From contig VGDT01000020.1 in assembly GCA_016869595.1 (NCBI GenBank), positions 1 to 56,871 on the forward strand: DNA of 56,871 nt. The letters run 5' to 3'. Below are positions 1 through 8,758 of this stretch, piece by piece. This DNA comes from Alphaproteobacteria bacterium. GTDB lineage: Bacteria; Pseudomonadota; Alphaproteobacteria; Rhizobiales; Beijerinckiaceae. A model generated the notes under the pieces. That model ran no database searches. It saw nothing but the letters and a program-made list of their open reading frames with translations, and had not been told where the DNA came from. The translations under genes and the position numbers were made by a program. How positions within the stretch are numbered: the first letter of the stretch is position 1; every line of letters begins with the position of its first letter.

Positions 1-105
1 CGCTGGCGGCGCCTCGTGCGAGACTATGAAAAGCGCATCGACGTCTCAAAAGCCATGATCCACGTCGCAATGGGCGGCCTCATCTTGCGAAGGATCGCTC
101 ATTGA
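1..105 (+). mobile_element. IS5-family transposase, C-terminal fragment (runs off window start)
   Basis: The first 34 codons are open from base 1 and end in TGA at 103-105. The peptide contains VRDYEKRIDVSKAMIHVAMG followed by GLILRRIAH. This is the conserved tail of IS5-group DDE transposases, the region after the catalytic glutamate in which R-DYE-R and the hydrophobic last helix are typical. Only the C-terminus is present, so the rest of the element lies upstream of the window. The right terminal repeat probably falls between the stop and about base 130, because the neighbouring minus-strand gene loses its expected C-terminus there. I cannot define the exact terminal inverted repeat or target duplication without the other end. 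Confidence 0.75.
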
Positions 106-114
106 ACGACATTC

Positions 115-1254
115 TCAAACGGACTCTGAGAGAACGTCATCCTTGCCCGCGCCGCGTGTTACTAGGTTATCGATCGCCAGCAATTCGTCGCCGACCTCGA
201 CATCCAACGGCCCTTGCAATTGCGTCCGCGTCCGCGCGATCCCGCCAATTACGTAGCGCTCTCCCTGACGCACCAATGTAATCGGCGGCTGGTCCAGCTC
301 TGTTGGGTCTGGCACCCGCTGCCGGCGCCAATAGCTCATGCGGTTGGGATAGTCGATCGTCAGCTCATAGTCTCGTAGGGCATTGCCGCCGAGCCAGCCG
401 ATGACGGGCGCCGGCGCAGCCTTACGCCAGTTGTCCCAGAAGAGGTCACCGAAAAGTCCCTCTGCGAATGACCCCAGAACGGGCGCCGTGCCTAAAAAAC
501 CGAGCTCACTAAATCCCACGTCGCCGATGCGCACGCTCGGAATGCGCAGCACGTCGCCTTCCTTCTCGAAAGCGAAATCCACCATATTGGTGTTGGCCGC
601 GCCGACGGCGCCATGGGCGCGCCGCCAGTCTGGGCGTCGCACCAGAAGGTCGCGCGCCACATCGCCACGCATCCAGCTGTAGCCGCTGCCGGCGTCAATC
701 GCGAGCGCTCGGGTCTCGTCACCAATTTGCGCTTCGACAGCGGCGACGCCAGTGTCCGCATTGAGGAGTAGCGGAACAGGAGAACCTTCCGGATGCTTAG
801 CGCCTGGCGCATTCAGTGCGAGAACACGCCGGTTGTAATCGATACGCAAGACGTAATCCGTAAACATCGCCGCGGGCAGCATCGCTTCGACCCGCCGCGG
901 CGCAAAGAGATGGTTGAAGGTGGGAACGCCAACGCCGCCGTCGCCGTCCACAACTTGATCCGCTCGCGCTTCCAGCCGCCGCTCGCCAATGCGCATCTGT
1001 AAGATCCCGCCGCGATTGATGCCGAGCTCTCGATATAGATCATGCGTGAGAATAGGCGAGGCCATGCCCATGTTGAACCAGGCGAGCGCTTTTCGCTCGC
1101 GCCCTTCCGGAGTCGTAAGGACGACGTCGAGAAGGATGCGGTTCGAGTCGAGAATAAACGGAACGCCTTGCGGCAGCGACGGCAGCTTGCGCGCAGCGGC
1201 TAATACGGGAATGAAGAGGAACGCCGCGAATAGCGAGGCAATCGCTCGACGCAT
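115..1254 (-). CDS. Secreted retropepsin-like aspartyl protease, probably 3'-truncated by the adjacent IS
   Basis: This 379-residue protein starts with a signal peptide (MRRAIASLFAAFLFIPVLAA, cleavage near residue 21), so it is probably periplasmic. It has two retropepsin-like halves. The second shows an aspartyl-protease-type D-A-G-S motif at about residues 187-190 (AIDAGSGYSW), and no clear D-T/S-G is visible in the first half. The last 35 residues (LDVEVGDELLAIDNLV) look like the start of a PDZ fold, which normally carries on through a helix and strand. Here the frame stops within 16 codons, next to the IS5 tail, so the gene is probably interrupted and its last residues are IS-encoded. The start has AAAGGA upstream. 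Catalytic activity is not assured. Family assignment is by motif only. Confidence 0.65.
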   Translation of the reverse strand: MRRAIASLFAAFLFIPVLAAARKLPSLPQGVPFILDSNRILLDVVLTTPEGRERKALAWFNMGMASPILTHDLYRELGINRGGILQMRIGERRLEARADQVVDGDGGVGVPTFNHLFAPRRVEAMLPAAMFTDYVLRIDYNRRVLALNAPGAKHPEGSPVPLLLNADTGVAAVEAQIGDETRALAIDAGSGYSWMRGDVARDLLVRRPDWRRAHGAVGAANTNMVDFAFEKEGDVLRIPSVRIGDVGFSELGFLGTAPVLGSFAEGLFGDLFWDNWRKAAPAPVIGWLGGNALRDYELTIDYPNRMSYWRRQRVPDPTELDQPPITLVRQGERYVIGGIARTRTQLQGPLDVEVGDELLAIDNLVTRGAGKDDVLSESV

Positions 1255-1281
1255 GACAATGTCCTTTCTGAAATGAGAAAA

Positions 1282-1518
1282 CTATCCAGCCTTCTGTTGC
1301 GCCTCGACCTGTTCATCCGGCACATATTCGAGGAGATCGCCGGGCTGGCAATCGAGGGCCCGGCAGATGGCGGCGAGCGTCGAGAAGCGAACGCCATTGA
1401 CCTTGCCGGATTTCAGCAGCGACAGATTGGCCTCGGTCACGCCGACGATCTGCGCGAGGGTTTTCGAGCGCATGCGGCGCTTGGCGAGCATGACATCAAG
1501 GCGCATAACGATCGGCAT
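1282..1518 (-). CDS. Small XRE/Cro-type HTH transcriptional regulator (YozG-like)
   Basis: This 78-residue protein is essentially a single helix-turn-helix domain. The sequence LAQIVGVTEANLSLLKSGKV is a classic Cro/CI-type HTH, followed by FSTLAAICRALDCQPGDLLE, the usual last helices of YozG/XRE regulators. The start ATG overlaps the stop of the upstream DUF2975 gene as TGATG, which implies translational coupling. HTH plus DUF2975 is a recurrent two-gene module in bacteria. The membrane partner is thought to sense a signal and the HTH protein to regulate the pair, but the signal is unknown. The frame stays open far upstream of this ATG, but that stretch overlaps the DUF2975 gene in another frame, so the short start is preferred. 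Confidence 0.8.
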   Translation of the reverse strand: MPIVMRLDVMLAKRRMRSKTLAQIVGVTEANLSLLKSGKVNGVRFSTLAAICRALDCQPGDLLEYVPDEQVEAQQKAG

Positions 1519-2117
1519 CAGATGAATCCGTCTCTGTCGCGTTCGATCTCGTGTCCGAACTCCATGACGTCGGCCACGACATACGTGAGCGCGCCAAAAA
1601 CAAGGGCGAGAACCTCGTCTGCATGAAACCAGACAGGATCGTTCGTCAGTCCTGCAAGAAGTATCGTTCGGTTGGCGGCGAAAGGCGCAAATGCGTATGC
1701 GGCGAGGCAGGCGGCCATGGATTTGATCAGGCGCGCATTCGCCGGCGTGAAGACGACGCCTTGCGCATAGAGCCGGAAAAGTCTCCTCGCGTAAAAAAGA
1801 ATCGCCAGCACAGGGGCCGTAAGAAATGCGATGGCGAGCGCGCCGGCGAGCCTTTGCGCGAAGGTGAATGTCGAAAGCGAAACGCGCCCGAGCGCTGGGT
1901 CGGGGCCGTGGCCGATCCATAAGCCGCCAGGCCCGAAAGAGAGCATCGGGCCGTCGTAGAAAAGTACGGCGGTCGTCAGCAGCGCGGTCGCGCAAAGCGC
2001 TATGAAAAACGTCCAGGTCAGCGCGGCGGCCAATCGCGCGCTTCTGCGCCTGATCGCTTGTCGGCGGGCAGGCTCGATGGGCGCCGCGGGTTGCGGTATT
2101 TGAACGACATTCGTCAT
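1518..2117 (-). CDS. DUF2975 family membrane protein
   Basis: This 199-residue inner-membrane protein has about four hydrophobic segments: residues ~28-52, ~88-108 (AGALAIAFLTAPVLAILFYA), ~130-150 and ~165-185. The arrangement, with the loop FRLYAQGVVFTPANARLIKS between helices, matches DUF2975. It is the first gene of a two-gene operon with the HTH regulator, whose ATG overlaps its stop codon. The upstream 130 bp is AT-rich and shared with the divergent anmK, so the promoter probably lies there. No biochemical function is established for DUF2975. A role in membrane signal sensing for the linked HTH protein is inferred from the pairing. Confidence 0.75.
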   Translation of the reverse strand: MTNVVQIPQPAAPIEPARRQAIRRRSARLAAALTWTFFIALCATALLTTAVLFYDGPMLSFGPGGLWIGHGPDPALGRVSLSTFTFAQRLAGALAIAFLTAPVLAILFYARRLFRLYAQGVVFTPANARLIKSMAACLAAYAFAPFAANRTILLAGLTNDPVWFHADEVLALVFGALTYVVADVMEFGHEIERDRDGFI

Positions 2118-2245
2118 GGCTGCCTCAAAAAATTATCGTAATATATAAAATAATTTAATCAATACAATAATTTTTTTGGAGCGCCGAGCACGCACGCGTG
2201 CTGACCTGAACCTTGCTACTCTTTTGATGCTTGGAGAGATTCGCA
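2118..2245. promoter_or_regulatory. AT-rich divergent intergenic region between DUF2975/HTH pair and anmK
   Basis: The block from about 2128 to 2178 is strongly AT-rich in an otherwise GC-rich window (runs such as AATATATAAAATAATTTAAT). It lies between divergent starts and so should hold both promoters and possibly the operator of the HTH regulator. I see no clean -35/-10 pair or perfect palindrome. GGAGAG at 2233-2238 is the likely ribosome-binding site of anmK and sets its TTG start. Confidence 0.4.
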
Positions 2246-3355
2246 TTGCCCAATTATCGCGCCATCGGCCTCATGTCCGGCACGTCCATGGACGGCGTCG
2301 ACGTCGCGCTCATCGAAACAGACGGCGACGCCGCCGTCGCCTTCGGGCCGACGGGACACTACCCTTATAATGACGCCGACCGCGCGCTCTTACGCAATGC
2401 GCTCGCCGAAGCCGCGACTCTCGAAGACCGAAACGCGCGGCCAGGCGTTCTCGCCTTCGCCGAACGGATGGTGACCGACCGCCACGCCGAAGCGGTCGAG
2501 GCGTTGTTGCGCGAGAATGAAATCGACCCGGCGAGCGTCGATATCGTCGGCTTTCACGGCCAGACGGTGCTGCACCGTCCGAAGCAAGGACTCACCATTC
2601 AAATCGGCGACGGGCCGGCGCTCGCGGCGCGGCTCGGCATCGATGTCGCCTATGATTTTCGCGCCGCCGACATCGCCGCCGGCGGCGAGGGCGCGCCGAT
2701 CGTGCCCGTCTTCCACCGCGCGCTCGTCGTCGCCGGCGGCATGAAAGGCGAAGTGGCGTTGCTCAACATCGGCGGCGTCGCAAACGTCACCTACGTTGCG
2801 GAAGACGAGCAGCCGATCGCTTGCGATACAGGCCCTGGCAATGCGCTCATCGACGATCTGATGCTCCAGCGCACGGGCGCGCCGATCGACCGGCATGGCC
2901 ATATGGCGGCGCGCGGACGCGTCAACGAAGCGGCGCTGCTCAAGATGCTGGCGCATCCGTTCTTCGATCAGCCGCCGCCGAAATCGCTCGACCGTAATGC
3001 CTTCGCGCTCGACGCTGTCGCCAAGCTTTCGACCGAGGACGCCGCCGCGACGCTCACCGCCTTTACCGCGGCTTCGGTGCTGCGGCTTTTTCCGCATCTG
3101 CCGACGCAACCGCAATTGCTCATCGTTTGCGGCGGCGGCGCGCGCAATCCGATCCTCGTGCGCGAGCTCGTCATGCGCCTGCCGTGCAAGGTGACGACGG
3201 CGGACGCCGTCGGCTGGTCGGCGGATTCGATGGAGGCGCAGGCCTTCGCCTATCTCGCCGTGCGTCTACTGGAAGGGCTGCCGATCACTTTCCCGACGAC
3301 GACCGGCGCGCCGGAGGCCATGCGCGGCGGGGTGCTCGCGCGGGCGGCCGCCTAA
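2246..3355 (+). CDS. anmK: Anhydro-N-acetylmuramic acid kinase
   Basis: AnmK phosphorylates and hydrolytically opens 1,6-anhydro-MurNAc to MurNAc-6-phosphate in cytosolic murein recycling. The N-terminal ATPase-fold signature GLMSGTSMDGVDVALIE is present, followed by GFHGQTVLH, the ADIAAGGEGAPIVPVFH substrate loop, LLNIGGVANVT and CDTGPGNALIDDLM. A glycine-rich phosphate loop (VCGGGARNP) is near the C-terminus. The length of about 369 residues is normal. The start is taken as TTG at 2246, seven bases after GGAGAG. A TTG five codons upstream is in frame but would contain that site. No other murein-recycling gene adjoins it. Confidence 0.95.
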   Translation: MPNYRAIGLMSGTSMDGVDVALIETDGDAAVAFGPTGHYPYNDADRALLRNALAEAATLEDRNARPGVLAFAERMVTDRHAEAVEALLRENEIDPASVDIVGFHGQTVLHRPKQGLTIQIGDGPALAARLGIDVAYDFRAADIAAGGEGAPIVPVFHRALVVAGGMKGEVALLNIGGVANVTYVAEDEQPIACDTGPGNALIDDLMLQRTGAPIDRHGHMAARGRVNEAALLKMLAHPFFDQPPPKSLDRNAFALDAVAKLSTEDAAATLTAFTAASVLRLFPHLPTQPQLLIVCGGGARNPILVRELVMRLPCKVTTADAVGWSADSMEAQAFAYLAVRLLEGLPITFPTTTGAPEAMRGGVLARAAA

Positions 3356-3367
3356 TGGTCATTGCGC

Positions 3368-3488
3368 GTGTCATTCCCGGCAGGCCGAAGGCCGCGAATG
3401 GCAAGCCGCTGTTGTCATTGCGAGCGAAGCGAAGCAATCCAGCAACCATCCCCTGGGTTGCTTCGTCGCTTGCGCTCCTCGCAATGAC
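3368..3488. repeat. Dispersed palindromic repeats (two units) after anmK
   Basis: Two units are visible. Bases 3368-3391 hold a 24-base stretch beginning GTGTCATTCCCGGC that recurs exactly, reverse-complemented, at 37270-37293. Bases 3414-3488 form an imperfect inverted repeat whose arms begin GTCATTGCGAGCGAAGCGAA and end CTCGCAATGAC, with a short non-pairing centre. Such elements are common between alphaproteobacterial genes. This one lies between convergent anmK and the hydrolase gene and could fold in RNA and act as a bidirectional terminator. Confidence 0.75.
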
Positions 3489-3492
3489 GGCT

Positions 3493-4167
3493 TCAATCTC
3501 CGCGCGCGGGAATAGCGATCCTCGGCGGATTGCCGAGACGCTTGTCGAGATAGGCGTCGACATGCGCGATCAGCGGCTCGACCCTGTTTTCGAAGAAGTG
3601 GTTCGCGCCCTCGACCACCGCATGTTCAATGAGAATGCCCTTCTGGGTTTTGAGCTTCTCAATGAGCCCCGTCACTTCCTTGAGCGGCGCGACGCGATCC
3701 TGGTCGCCATGAATGAAAAGGCCCGATGAGGGACAGGGCGCGAGAAACGAGAAGTCGAAACGGTTCGCTGGCGGCGCAACCGAGATGAAGCCCTCGATCT
3801 CCGGCCGGCGCATGAGAAGCTGCATACCGATCCAAGAGCCGAAAGAGACGCCCGCGATCCAGCAGGCGCGCGCTTCCGGGTTGACCGCCTGCGCCCAGTC
3901 GAGCGCGGCCGCCGCGTCGGAAAGCTCGCCCGAGCCATGGTCGAAGGAGCCCTGCGAACGACCGACGCCGCGGAAATTGAAGCGCAGGACTGAAAAACCG
4001 CGCTCCGCGAAGGAGTAGTACAGGTGGTAGACAATCTGGTTGTTCATCGTGCCGCCGAATTGGGGATGCGGATGCAGCACGATCGCGATCGGCGCGCCGC
4101 GCGTGGCGGACTGATGGAAGCGGCCCTCGAGCCTGCCGGCCGGACCGGTGAAGATAACCTCGGGCAT
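3493..4167 (-). CDS. Alpha/beta hydrolase (COG2945-type)
   Basis: This 224-residue cytosolic alpha/beta hydrolase has the short-form fold. The oxyanion/strand motif is VLHPHPQFGGTMNN, the nucleophile elbow is GVSFGSW (Ser at about residue 107), the acid is in HGDQDRV and the catalytic His in EGANHFF, so the triad looks complete. The family has no fixed substrate. In many Rhizobiales a gene of this family sits immediately before the cysteine desulfurase of the suf operon. Here it is nearby but on the opposite strand, separated by the AAA+ gene, so co-transcription is not expected. The start ATG is at 4167. Its 3' end lies five bases from a dispersed palindrome. Confidence 0.85.
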   Translation of the reverse strand: MPEVIFTGPAGRLEGRFHQSATRGAPIAIVLHPHPQFGGTMNNQIVYHLYYSFAERGFSVLRFNFRGVGRSQGSFDHGSGELSDAAAALDWAQAVNPEARACWIAGVSFGSWIGMQLLMRRPEIEGFISVAPPANRFDFSFLAPCPSSGLFIHGDQDRVAPLKEVTGLIEKLKTQKGILIEHAVVEGANHFFENRVEPLIAHVDAYLDKRLGNPPRIAIPARGD

Positions 4168-4253
4168 TCGGAATCCTTGCGAAACTGGCAGGCGCGCCTT
4201 CTACCACGCGGGCCACAGTGAATTGCAAGGAAATTCGACCCTCGACCGGCGAC

Positions 4254-5951
4254 TTAGGCGGCGCGCGCGATCTCCAGCCCACGGAAAATGGCGCAGCGCT
4301 GGAAAACCGGCAGGCTCGGCGCAACGTTTTTCTGGTGGCAGAACTTGGCGGTCAGTTTCGCGAGGCCCTTGATATCGCGGCCTGTCGCCTCGGGGAAAGT
4401 CATCACCAGCCGCTCAATCAGCGCATCGTCCAAGGCGAGCTCGAACTGGCCGGCCATGACGCGCCAGATGCGACGCCGCGCCTCGTCGTCCGGCGGCGCG
4501 TAGCGGATGAGCGCGATACAGCGCGAAACGATCGCTTCGTCAATGTCATCGACCCGGTTCGTCGTGAGAAACAGCAGGCCGTTGAAATATTCGAGCACGC
4601 GCAGGAAGACGCCGACGACGGCGTTCATGGCGATATTGTCGTCGCGCCGCTTGATATAAACATCGGCTTCGTCAATCAGCATCACGGCGCCCCAGCGCTG
4701 CGCGCGCGTCAGAATATCTTTCAGCGCCGTCTCCATCGTAGAAACATTGAGGCCGAGCTGGCCTGAATGGACGCGATAGAGCGGGCGCTGGATGATCTCG
4801 GAATAGACCTCCGCCGTCAGCGTCTTGCCGACGCCGGGCGGTCCTGCGCAGAGCACGGTCGTGCCGCCGGATTTGCCCTGAACGATGTCGTCCATCAGCA
4901 CATCCATTTCGGCGGTCAGAATGTCGATGAGATCTGTCTGCTCCTCAGGAAGAATAAGCTTATCCCGCAACTCCGGCTGATAGCGATAGGGATGCATCTC
5001 GTCGACATGCACCCAGACGTAGTGATGCAGATCGAGATGGAACATGAAGATGTAAGGATGCACCGGAATCTGCGTGAAGAGGCCTTCGGGGATCAGCTCC
5101 TTGAGTTCCGCAAGTTCGTCTTCGGCGGCGAAGCGATTGCTCTTGCCGGCTTTGCGGAGGAAATGGCCGAGGACGTCGCCAGGCGCCTCCAGCGTCAGGC
5201 TGCGGCCTGTGAGAATGCTTTCGTCATTGACGAGACGCGCCTCCGAACCGTTGCTCGACAGCACGATGATGTCCTTGCGCGACCAATCGGTGTCGCGATG
5301 CGTCGACGTCGGATCTTCGGCATGAAAGCCGATGCCTTTCGCCGAAAATTGCGCGCCGTATCGACCGCGCCAGTCGTAATAGGTCTCGCTCGCGGCGTCG
5401 AAAGCTTCGATCAACGCTGGCGTTTCCCGCACGAAACCTCGCGCCGCAAGTATTTCGCCAATGGTCCGGCCGGCGATGTCCGAACTCATGATGCGAATGA
5501 GGTTCGACTGCAGCGTGCCCTTGGCGTTGGCCTTCAGTTCGATCAGGATTTTTCCAGCTTCGTCGTTGGAGGCCGGAACATAGTCGAAACGCGTGATGAC
5601 GTAAGGCAGGGGTTTCGCGGTGACATTGGCGGTGAAAAGCCAGCCGCGGATCGCATCCGTCGTCAGATAGCGCACCAGCGCTGGCAATACGTCTTCGAGA
5701 TCCTCTGCCGCAAAGCGCGCGCTCTTGGCTTCCATCGCGGCGCGCAGGGTCGCGAGCTGCGCGGCCCGGGCGCGGAGCTGCGGGCCAGCGTCGTGGTACA
5801 GCGCGCCGAGAAAATCGAGCTCCTCGGGACTGAAATGTGAGATGTCCGCCTCGACGCGGTCTGAAAAGCGCAACTGCGCAGAGAGGCCAGCGTGAGCCGG
5901 AAAGCGTGCGACGAGCGCCTCCACATGGGGCTTGTCGATCTCGATCTGCAT
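4254..5951 (-). CDS. AAA+ family ATPase, function unknown
   Basis: This 565-residue protein has a ~350-residue N-terminal region that I do not recognise, then a single AAA+ module. The module shows Walker A GPPGVGKT at 370-377, Walker B AVMLIDEAD at 422-430, sensor-1 LTTNR around 463-466 and a candidate arginine finger at SRC (about 477). The start is set at the ATG opening MQIEIDKPH, which has AAAGG upstream. The frame remains open a further 15 codons 5'. It is divergent from the Fe-S operon with only 89 bp between starts, so the promoters are shared or adjacent. The N-terminal half has no signal peptide or transmembrane segment. It is likely a cytosolic remodelling ATPase whose substrate cannot be named from sequence. 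Confidence 0.8.
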   Translation of the reverse strand: MQIEIDKPHVEALVARFPAHAGLSAQLRFSDRVEADISHFSPEELDFLGALYHDAGPQLRARAAQLATLRAAMEAKSARFAAEDLEDVLPALVRYLTTDAIRGWLFTANVTAKPLPYVITRFDYVPASNDEAGKILIELKANAKGTLQSNLIRIMSSDIAGRTIGEILAARGFVRETPALIEAFDAASETYYDWRGRYGAQFSAKGIGFHAEDPTSTHRDTDWSRKDIIVLSSNGSEARLVNDESILTGRSLTLEAPGDVLGHFLRKAGKSNRFAAEDELAELKELIPEGLFTQIPVHPYIFMFHLDLHHYVWVHVDEMHPYRYQPELRDKLILPEEQTDLIDILTAEMDVLMDDIVQGKSGGTTVLCAGPPGVGKTLTAEVYSEIIQRPLYRVHSGQLGLNVSTMETALKDILTRAQRWGAVMLIDEADVYIKRRDDNIAMNAVVGVFLRVLEYFNGLLFLTTNRVDDIDEAIVSRCIALIRYAPPDDEARRRIWRVMAGQFELALDDALIERLVMTFPEATGRDIKGLAKLTAKFCHQKNVAPSLPVFQRCAIFRGLEIARAA

Positions 5952-6040
5952 GAATCGCCTTTCGCAGGGGAGCGGAACGCTTAGGCGCGGATACAAGAAA
6001 TGCGCCGGAGCCGCCGCGTTCTGCTAAAATGGGCGCCAAC

Positions 6041-7198
6041 ATGTCCACCCGCGTCTATCTCGATCACAACGCTACGTCGCCGCTACGCCCCGAGGCCCGG
6101 GCGGCGATGCTCAACGCGCTTGAGACGCTCGGCAACCCCTCCTCCGTTCATGCCGAGGGCAGGGCGGCCAAGGCATTGCTCGAAGACGCCCGATCTGTGG
6201 TCGCCCAGGCGGTCGGCGCGCCTCGCCGGAGCGTCGTCTTTACGAGCGGCGCGACCGAGGCGGCGAGCCTGGCGCTTTCGCCGATGCTTCGCCGAGAGGG
6301 CGACGAAGCGCCGATCGATGTATTGCTGATCAGCGCCGGTGAACATCTCTGCGTCATGCAGGGCCACCGCTTCCCGCTGGCCGCCGTGGAAACCATTCCG
6401 CTCAGCCGCGAGGGCGTGATCTCGCTCGAAGCGCTGGAGGCGGCGCTCGCGGGGCATTCCGGCGAGCGCGTGATGCTGGCGCTGCAGGCCGTCAATAATG
6501 AGACTGGCGTCATTCAGCCGGTCGCGGAAGCCGCTGCGCTGATTCACGGAGCGAATGGGGTCGTCGTCTGCGACGCCGTGCAATCGGTCGGCCGGCTCGA
6601 AACGACATTCGCGACGACCGATGCGGACATATTGTTCTTTTCCTCACATAAGCTCGGCGGACCCATGGGCGTCGGCGCGCTCGCCTTCCGCGACGAGAGC
6701 CTTCATCTGGAGGCCCCGATTCTACGCGGCGGCGGCCAGGAATTCGGACGCCGCGCTGGGACGGAGAATGTCGCCGGAATCGCCGGCTTTGCAGCGGCGT
6801 TGAGAGCGGCGACGGCAGATTTGGCCAAAGAGGCGGCGCGGCTCGCAGATTTGCGCGACGCTCTTGAGCGGCAAGTCTTGAAAGTCGCGCCGGACGCCCG
6901 ATTCTACGGTTCAAGGGCGTCGCGGGCGCCCAACGCCAGCGCTTTCTCAATTCCTAGCCTCGCCCCGCGCACCATGCTGATGGCGCTCGACCTCGAGAAT
7001 GTCGCGCTATCAGCGGGCTCGGCCTGTTCTTCAGGCAAAATGGCGGAATCGCATGTGCTTGCTGCGATGGGCGCGCCGGAAAGGGAAGCGCTGAGGGCCA
7101 GTTTGGGTTGGTCTTCGACGCAAGAGGATGTAGAAGAGTTTGGAAAGGTTCTTGCACATGTCGTGGATCGCATAAGATCCCGACATTCCGCCGCCTAG
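6041..7198 (+). CDS. Cysteine desulfurase, NifS/IscS-type, first gene of suf operon
   Basis: This PLP-dependent class V aminotransferase-fold enzyme converts cysteine to alanine and passes persulfide sulfur to Fe-S assembly. The N-terminal YLDHNATSPLRPEA, the PLP lysine in SSHKLGGPMGVGAL (about residue 200) and the mobile-loop cysteine in SAGSACSSGK are all present. The 385-residue length is normal. The ATG at 6041 is chosen because the family begins three or four residues before YLDHNAT. An ATG at 6029 is also in frame and neither has a good Shine-Dalgarno. It heads a run of seven same-strand Fe-S genes, and a second desulfurase (SufS) occurs later in the operon. No IscR-type regulator precedes it, unlike many relatives. 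Confidence 0.92.
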   Translation: MSTRVYLDHNATSPLRPEARAAMLNALETLGNPSSVHAEGRAAKALLEDARSVVAQAVGAPRRSVVFTSGATEAASLALSPMLRREGDEAPIDVLLISAGEHLCVMQGHRFPLAAVETIPLSREGVISLEALEAALAGHSGERVMLALQAVNNETGVIQPVAEAAALIHGANGVVVCDAVQSVGRLETTFATTDADILFFSSHKLGGPMGVGALAFRDESLHLEAPILRGGGQEFGRRAGTENVAGIAGFAAALRAATADLAKEAARLADLRDALERQVLKVAPDARFYGSRASRAPNASAFSIPSLAPRTMLMALDLENVALSAGSACSSGKMAESHVLAAMGAPEREALRASLGWSSTQEDVEEFGKVLAHVVDRIRSRHSAA

Positions 7199-7276
7199 TC
7201 GACGCCCAAAGAGGCCAGGCGGAGGCGGAACGATCGGCCGGCGGGCCTTGAACCCGTCGTGACGAGGAGAATAGGA

Positions 7277-8746
7277 ATGGCGGCTCTTAAGGAGACCGTT
7301 GCGGCTGTCGAGTCGATTGATGTTGACGCCTATAAATACGGGTTCTCGACAGACATCGAATCGGAAAAGGCCCCGAAGGGCCTGAATGAAGACATCGTCC
7401 GTTTCATCTCGGCCAAGAAGAGCGAGCCGCAATGGCTCACCGACTGGCGCCTCGAGGCCTATCGGCGTTGGCTGACCATGCCCGAGCCGAAGTGGGCGCG
7501 CGTGCATTATCCGCCGATCGACTATCAGGATCTCTATTATTACGCCGCGCCGAAATCGACGCCGGGCCCGAAGTCGCTCGACGACGTCGATCCAGAGCTG
7601 CTGCGCACTTACGAGAAGCTTGGCATTCCGCTGCGCGAGCAGGAGATTCTGGCGGGCGTCGAAACGCGTAAAGTAGCGGTCGACGCGGTGTTCGACTCTG
7701 TGTCGGTGGCGACAACCTTCAAGGAAGAACTGGCGAAAGCGGGCGTGATCTTTTGTCCGATCTCCGAGGCGGTGCAGACGCATCCTGAGCTGGTGCGCAA
7801 ATATCTCGGCTCGGTCGTGCCGGCGACCGACAATTTCTATGCGACGCTCAATAGCGCGGTGTTCTCCGACGGCTCCTTCGTCTATGTGCCGAAAGGCGTT
7901 CGCTGCCCGATGGAGCTTTCGACTTACTTTCGCATCAATGAGCAGAAGACCGGGCAGTTCGAGCGCACGCTGATCATCGCGGACGAAGGCGCCTATGTGA
8001 GCTATCTCGAAGGCTGCACGGCGCCTAAGCGCGACGAAAATCAGCTTCACGCGGCGGTCGTCGAACTCGTCGCGCTCGATGACGCCGAGATCAAATATTC
8101 GACGGTGCAGAACTGGTATCCCGGCGACAGCGAGGGCAGGGGCGGCATTTACAATTTCGTGACGAAGCGCGGCGATTGCCGCGGCCGCAACTCGCATATC
8201 TCTTGGACTCAGGTCGAGACGGGCTCGGCGATCACCTGGAAATATCCGTCCTGCATTTTGCGCGGCGAGGGTTCGCAAGGCGAGTTCTATTCGATCGCGG
8301 TGTCGAACGGCTATCAGCAGGTCGACAGCGGCACCAAGATGCTGCATCTCGGCAAGAACACGAAGAGCCGGATCATCTCCAAGGGCATTTCGGCGGGCAG
8401 GTCGCAGAACACCTATCGCGGCCAGGTTTCCGCGCATCGTAAGGCGGACGGCGCGCGCAATTTTACGCAGTGCGACAGCCTGCTGATCGGCCATGACTGC
8501 GGCGCGCATACGGTTCCTTATATCGAATCGAAGAACCCCAGCGCCCAGTTCGAGCATGAGGCGACGACCTCGAAGATTTCCGAGGATCAGCTGTTCTATG
8601 CGATGCAGCGCGGGCTCTCTGAGGAAGAGGCGACGGCGCTGATCGTCAACGGCTTCGTGCGCGACGTGCTGCAACAGCTGCCGATGGAGTTCGCCGTCGA
8701 GGCGCAGAAGCTGATCTCCATCTCGCTCGAAGGAAGCGTGGGGTGA
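7277..8746 (+). CDS. sufB: Fe-S cluster assembly scaffold subunit SufB
   Basis: SufB is the core subunit of the SufBC2D scaffold, where [4Fe-4S] clusters are built. The 489-residue protein carries the family landmarks [20 protein letters not shown] at the N-terminus, [20 protein letters not shown] in the beta-helix and the C-terminal [20 protein letters not shown], which holds conserved Cys and His residues. It ends with the [15 protein letters not shown] helix shared with SufD. The start is the ATG at 7277, with GAGGAG about ten bases upstream. The frame is open six more codons 5' but they contain that site. It follows the desulfurase by 78 bp and precedes sufC by 145 bp, a gap filled by a palindromic element. 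Confidence 0.97.
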   Translation: MAALKETVAAVESIDVDAYKYGFSTDIESEKAPKGLNEDIVRFISAKKSEPQWLTDWRLEAYRRWLTMPEPKWARVHYPPIDYQDLYYYAAPKSTPGPKSLDDVDPELLRTYEKLGIPLREQEILAGVETRKVAVDAVFDSVSVATTFKEELAKAGVIFCPISEAVQTHPELVRKYLGSVVPATDNFYATLNSAVFSDGSFVYVPKGVRCPMELSTYFRINEQKTGQFERTLIIADEGAYVSYLEGCTAPKRDENQLHAAVVELVALDDAEIKYSTVQNWYPGDSEGRGGIYNFVTKRGDCRGRNSHISWTQVETGSAITWKYPSCILRGEGSQGEFYSIAVSNGYQQVDSGTKMLHLGKNTKSRIISKGISAGRSQNTYRGQVSAHRKADGARNFTQCDSLLIGHDCGAHTVPYIESKNPSAQFEHEATTSKISEDQLFYAMQRGLSEEEATALIVNGFVRDVLQQLPMEFAVEAQKLISISLEGSVG

Positions 8747-8758
8747 TGGTTTTAGCGC

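Noticed and set aside
4767-5840. A 357-codon plus-strand frame
   Set aside because: It is antisense to the AAA+ ATPase gene, whose Walker motifs fix the coding strand.
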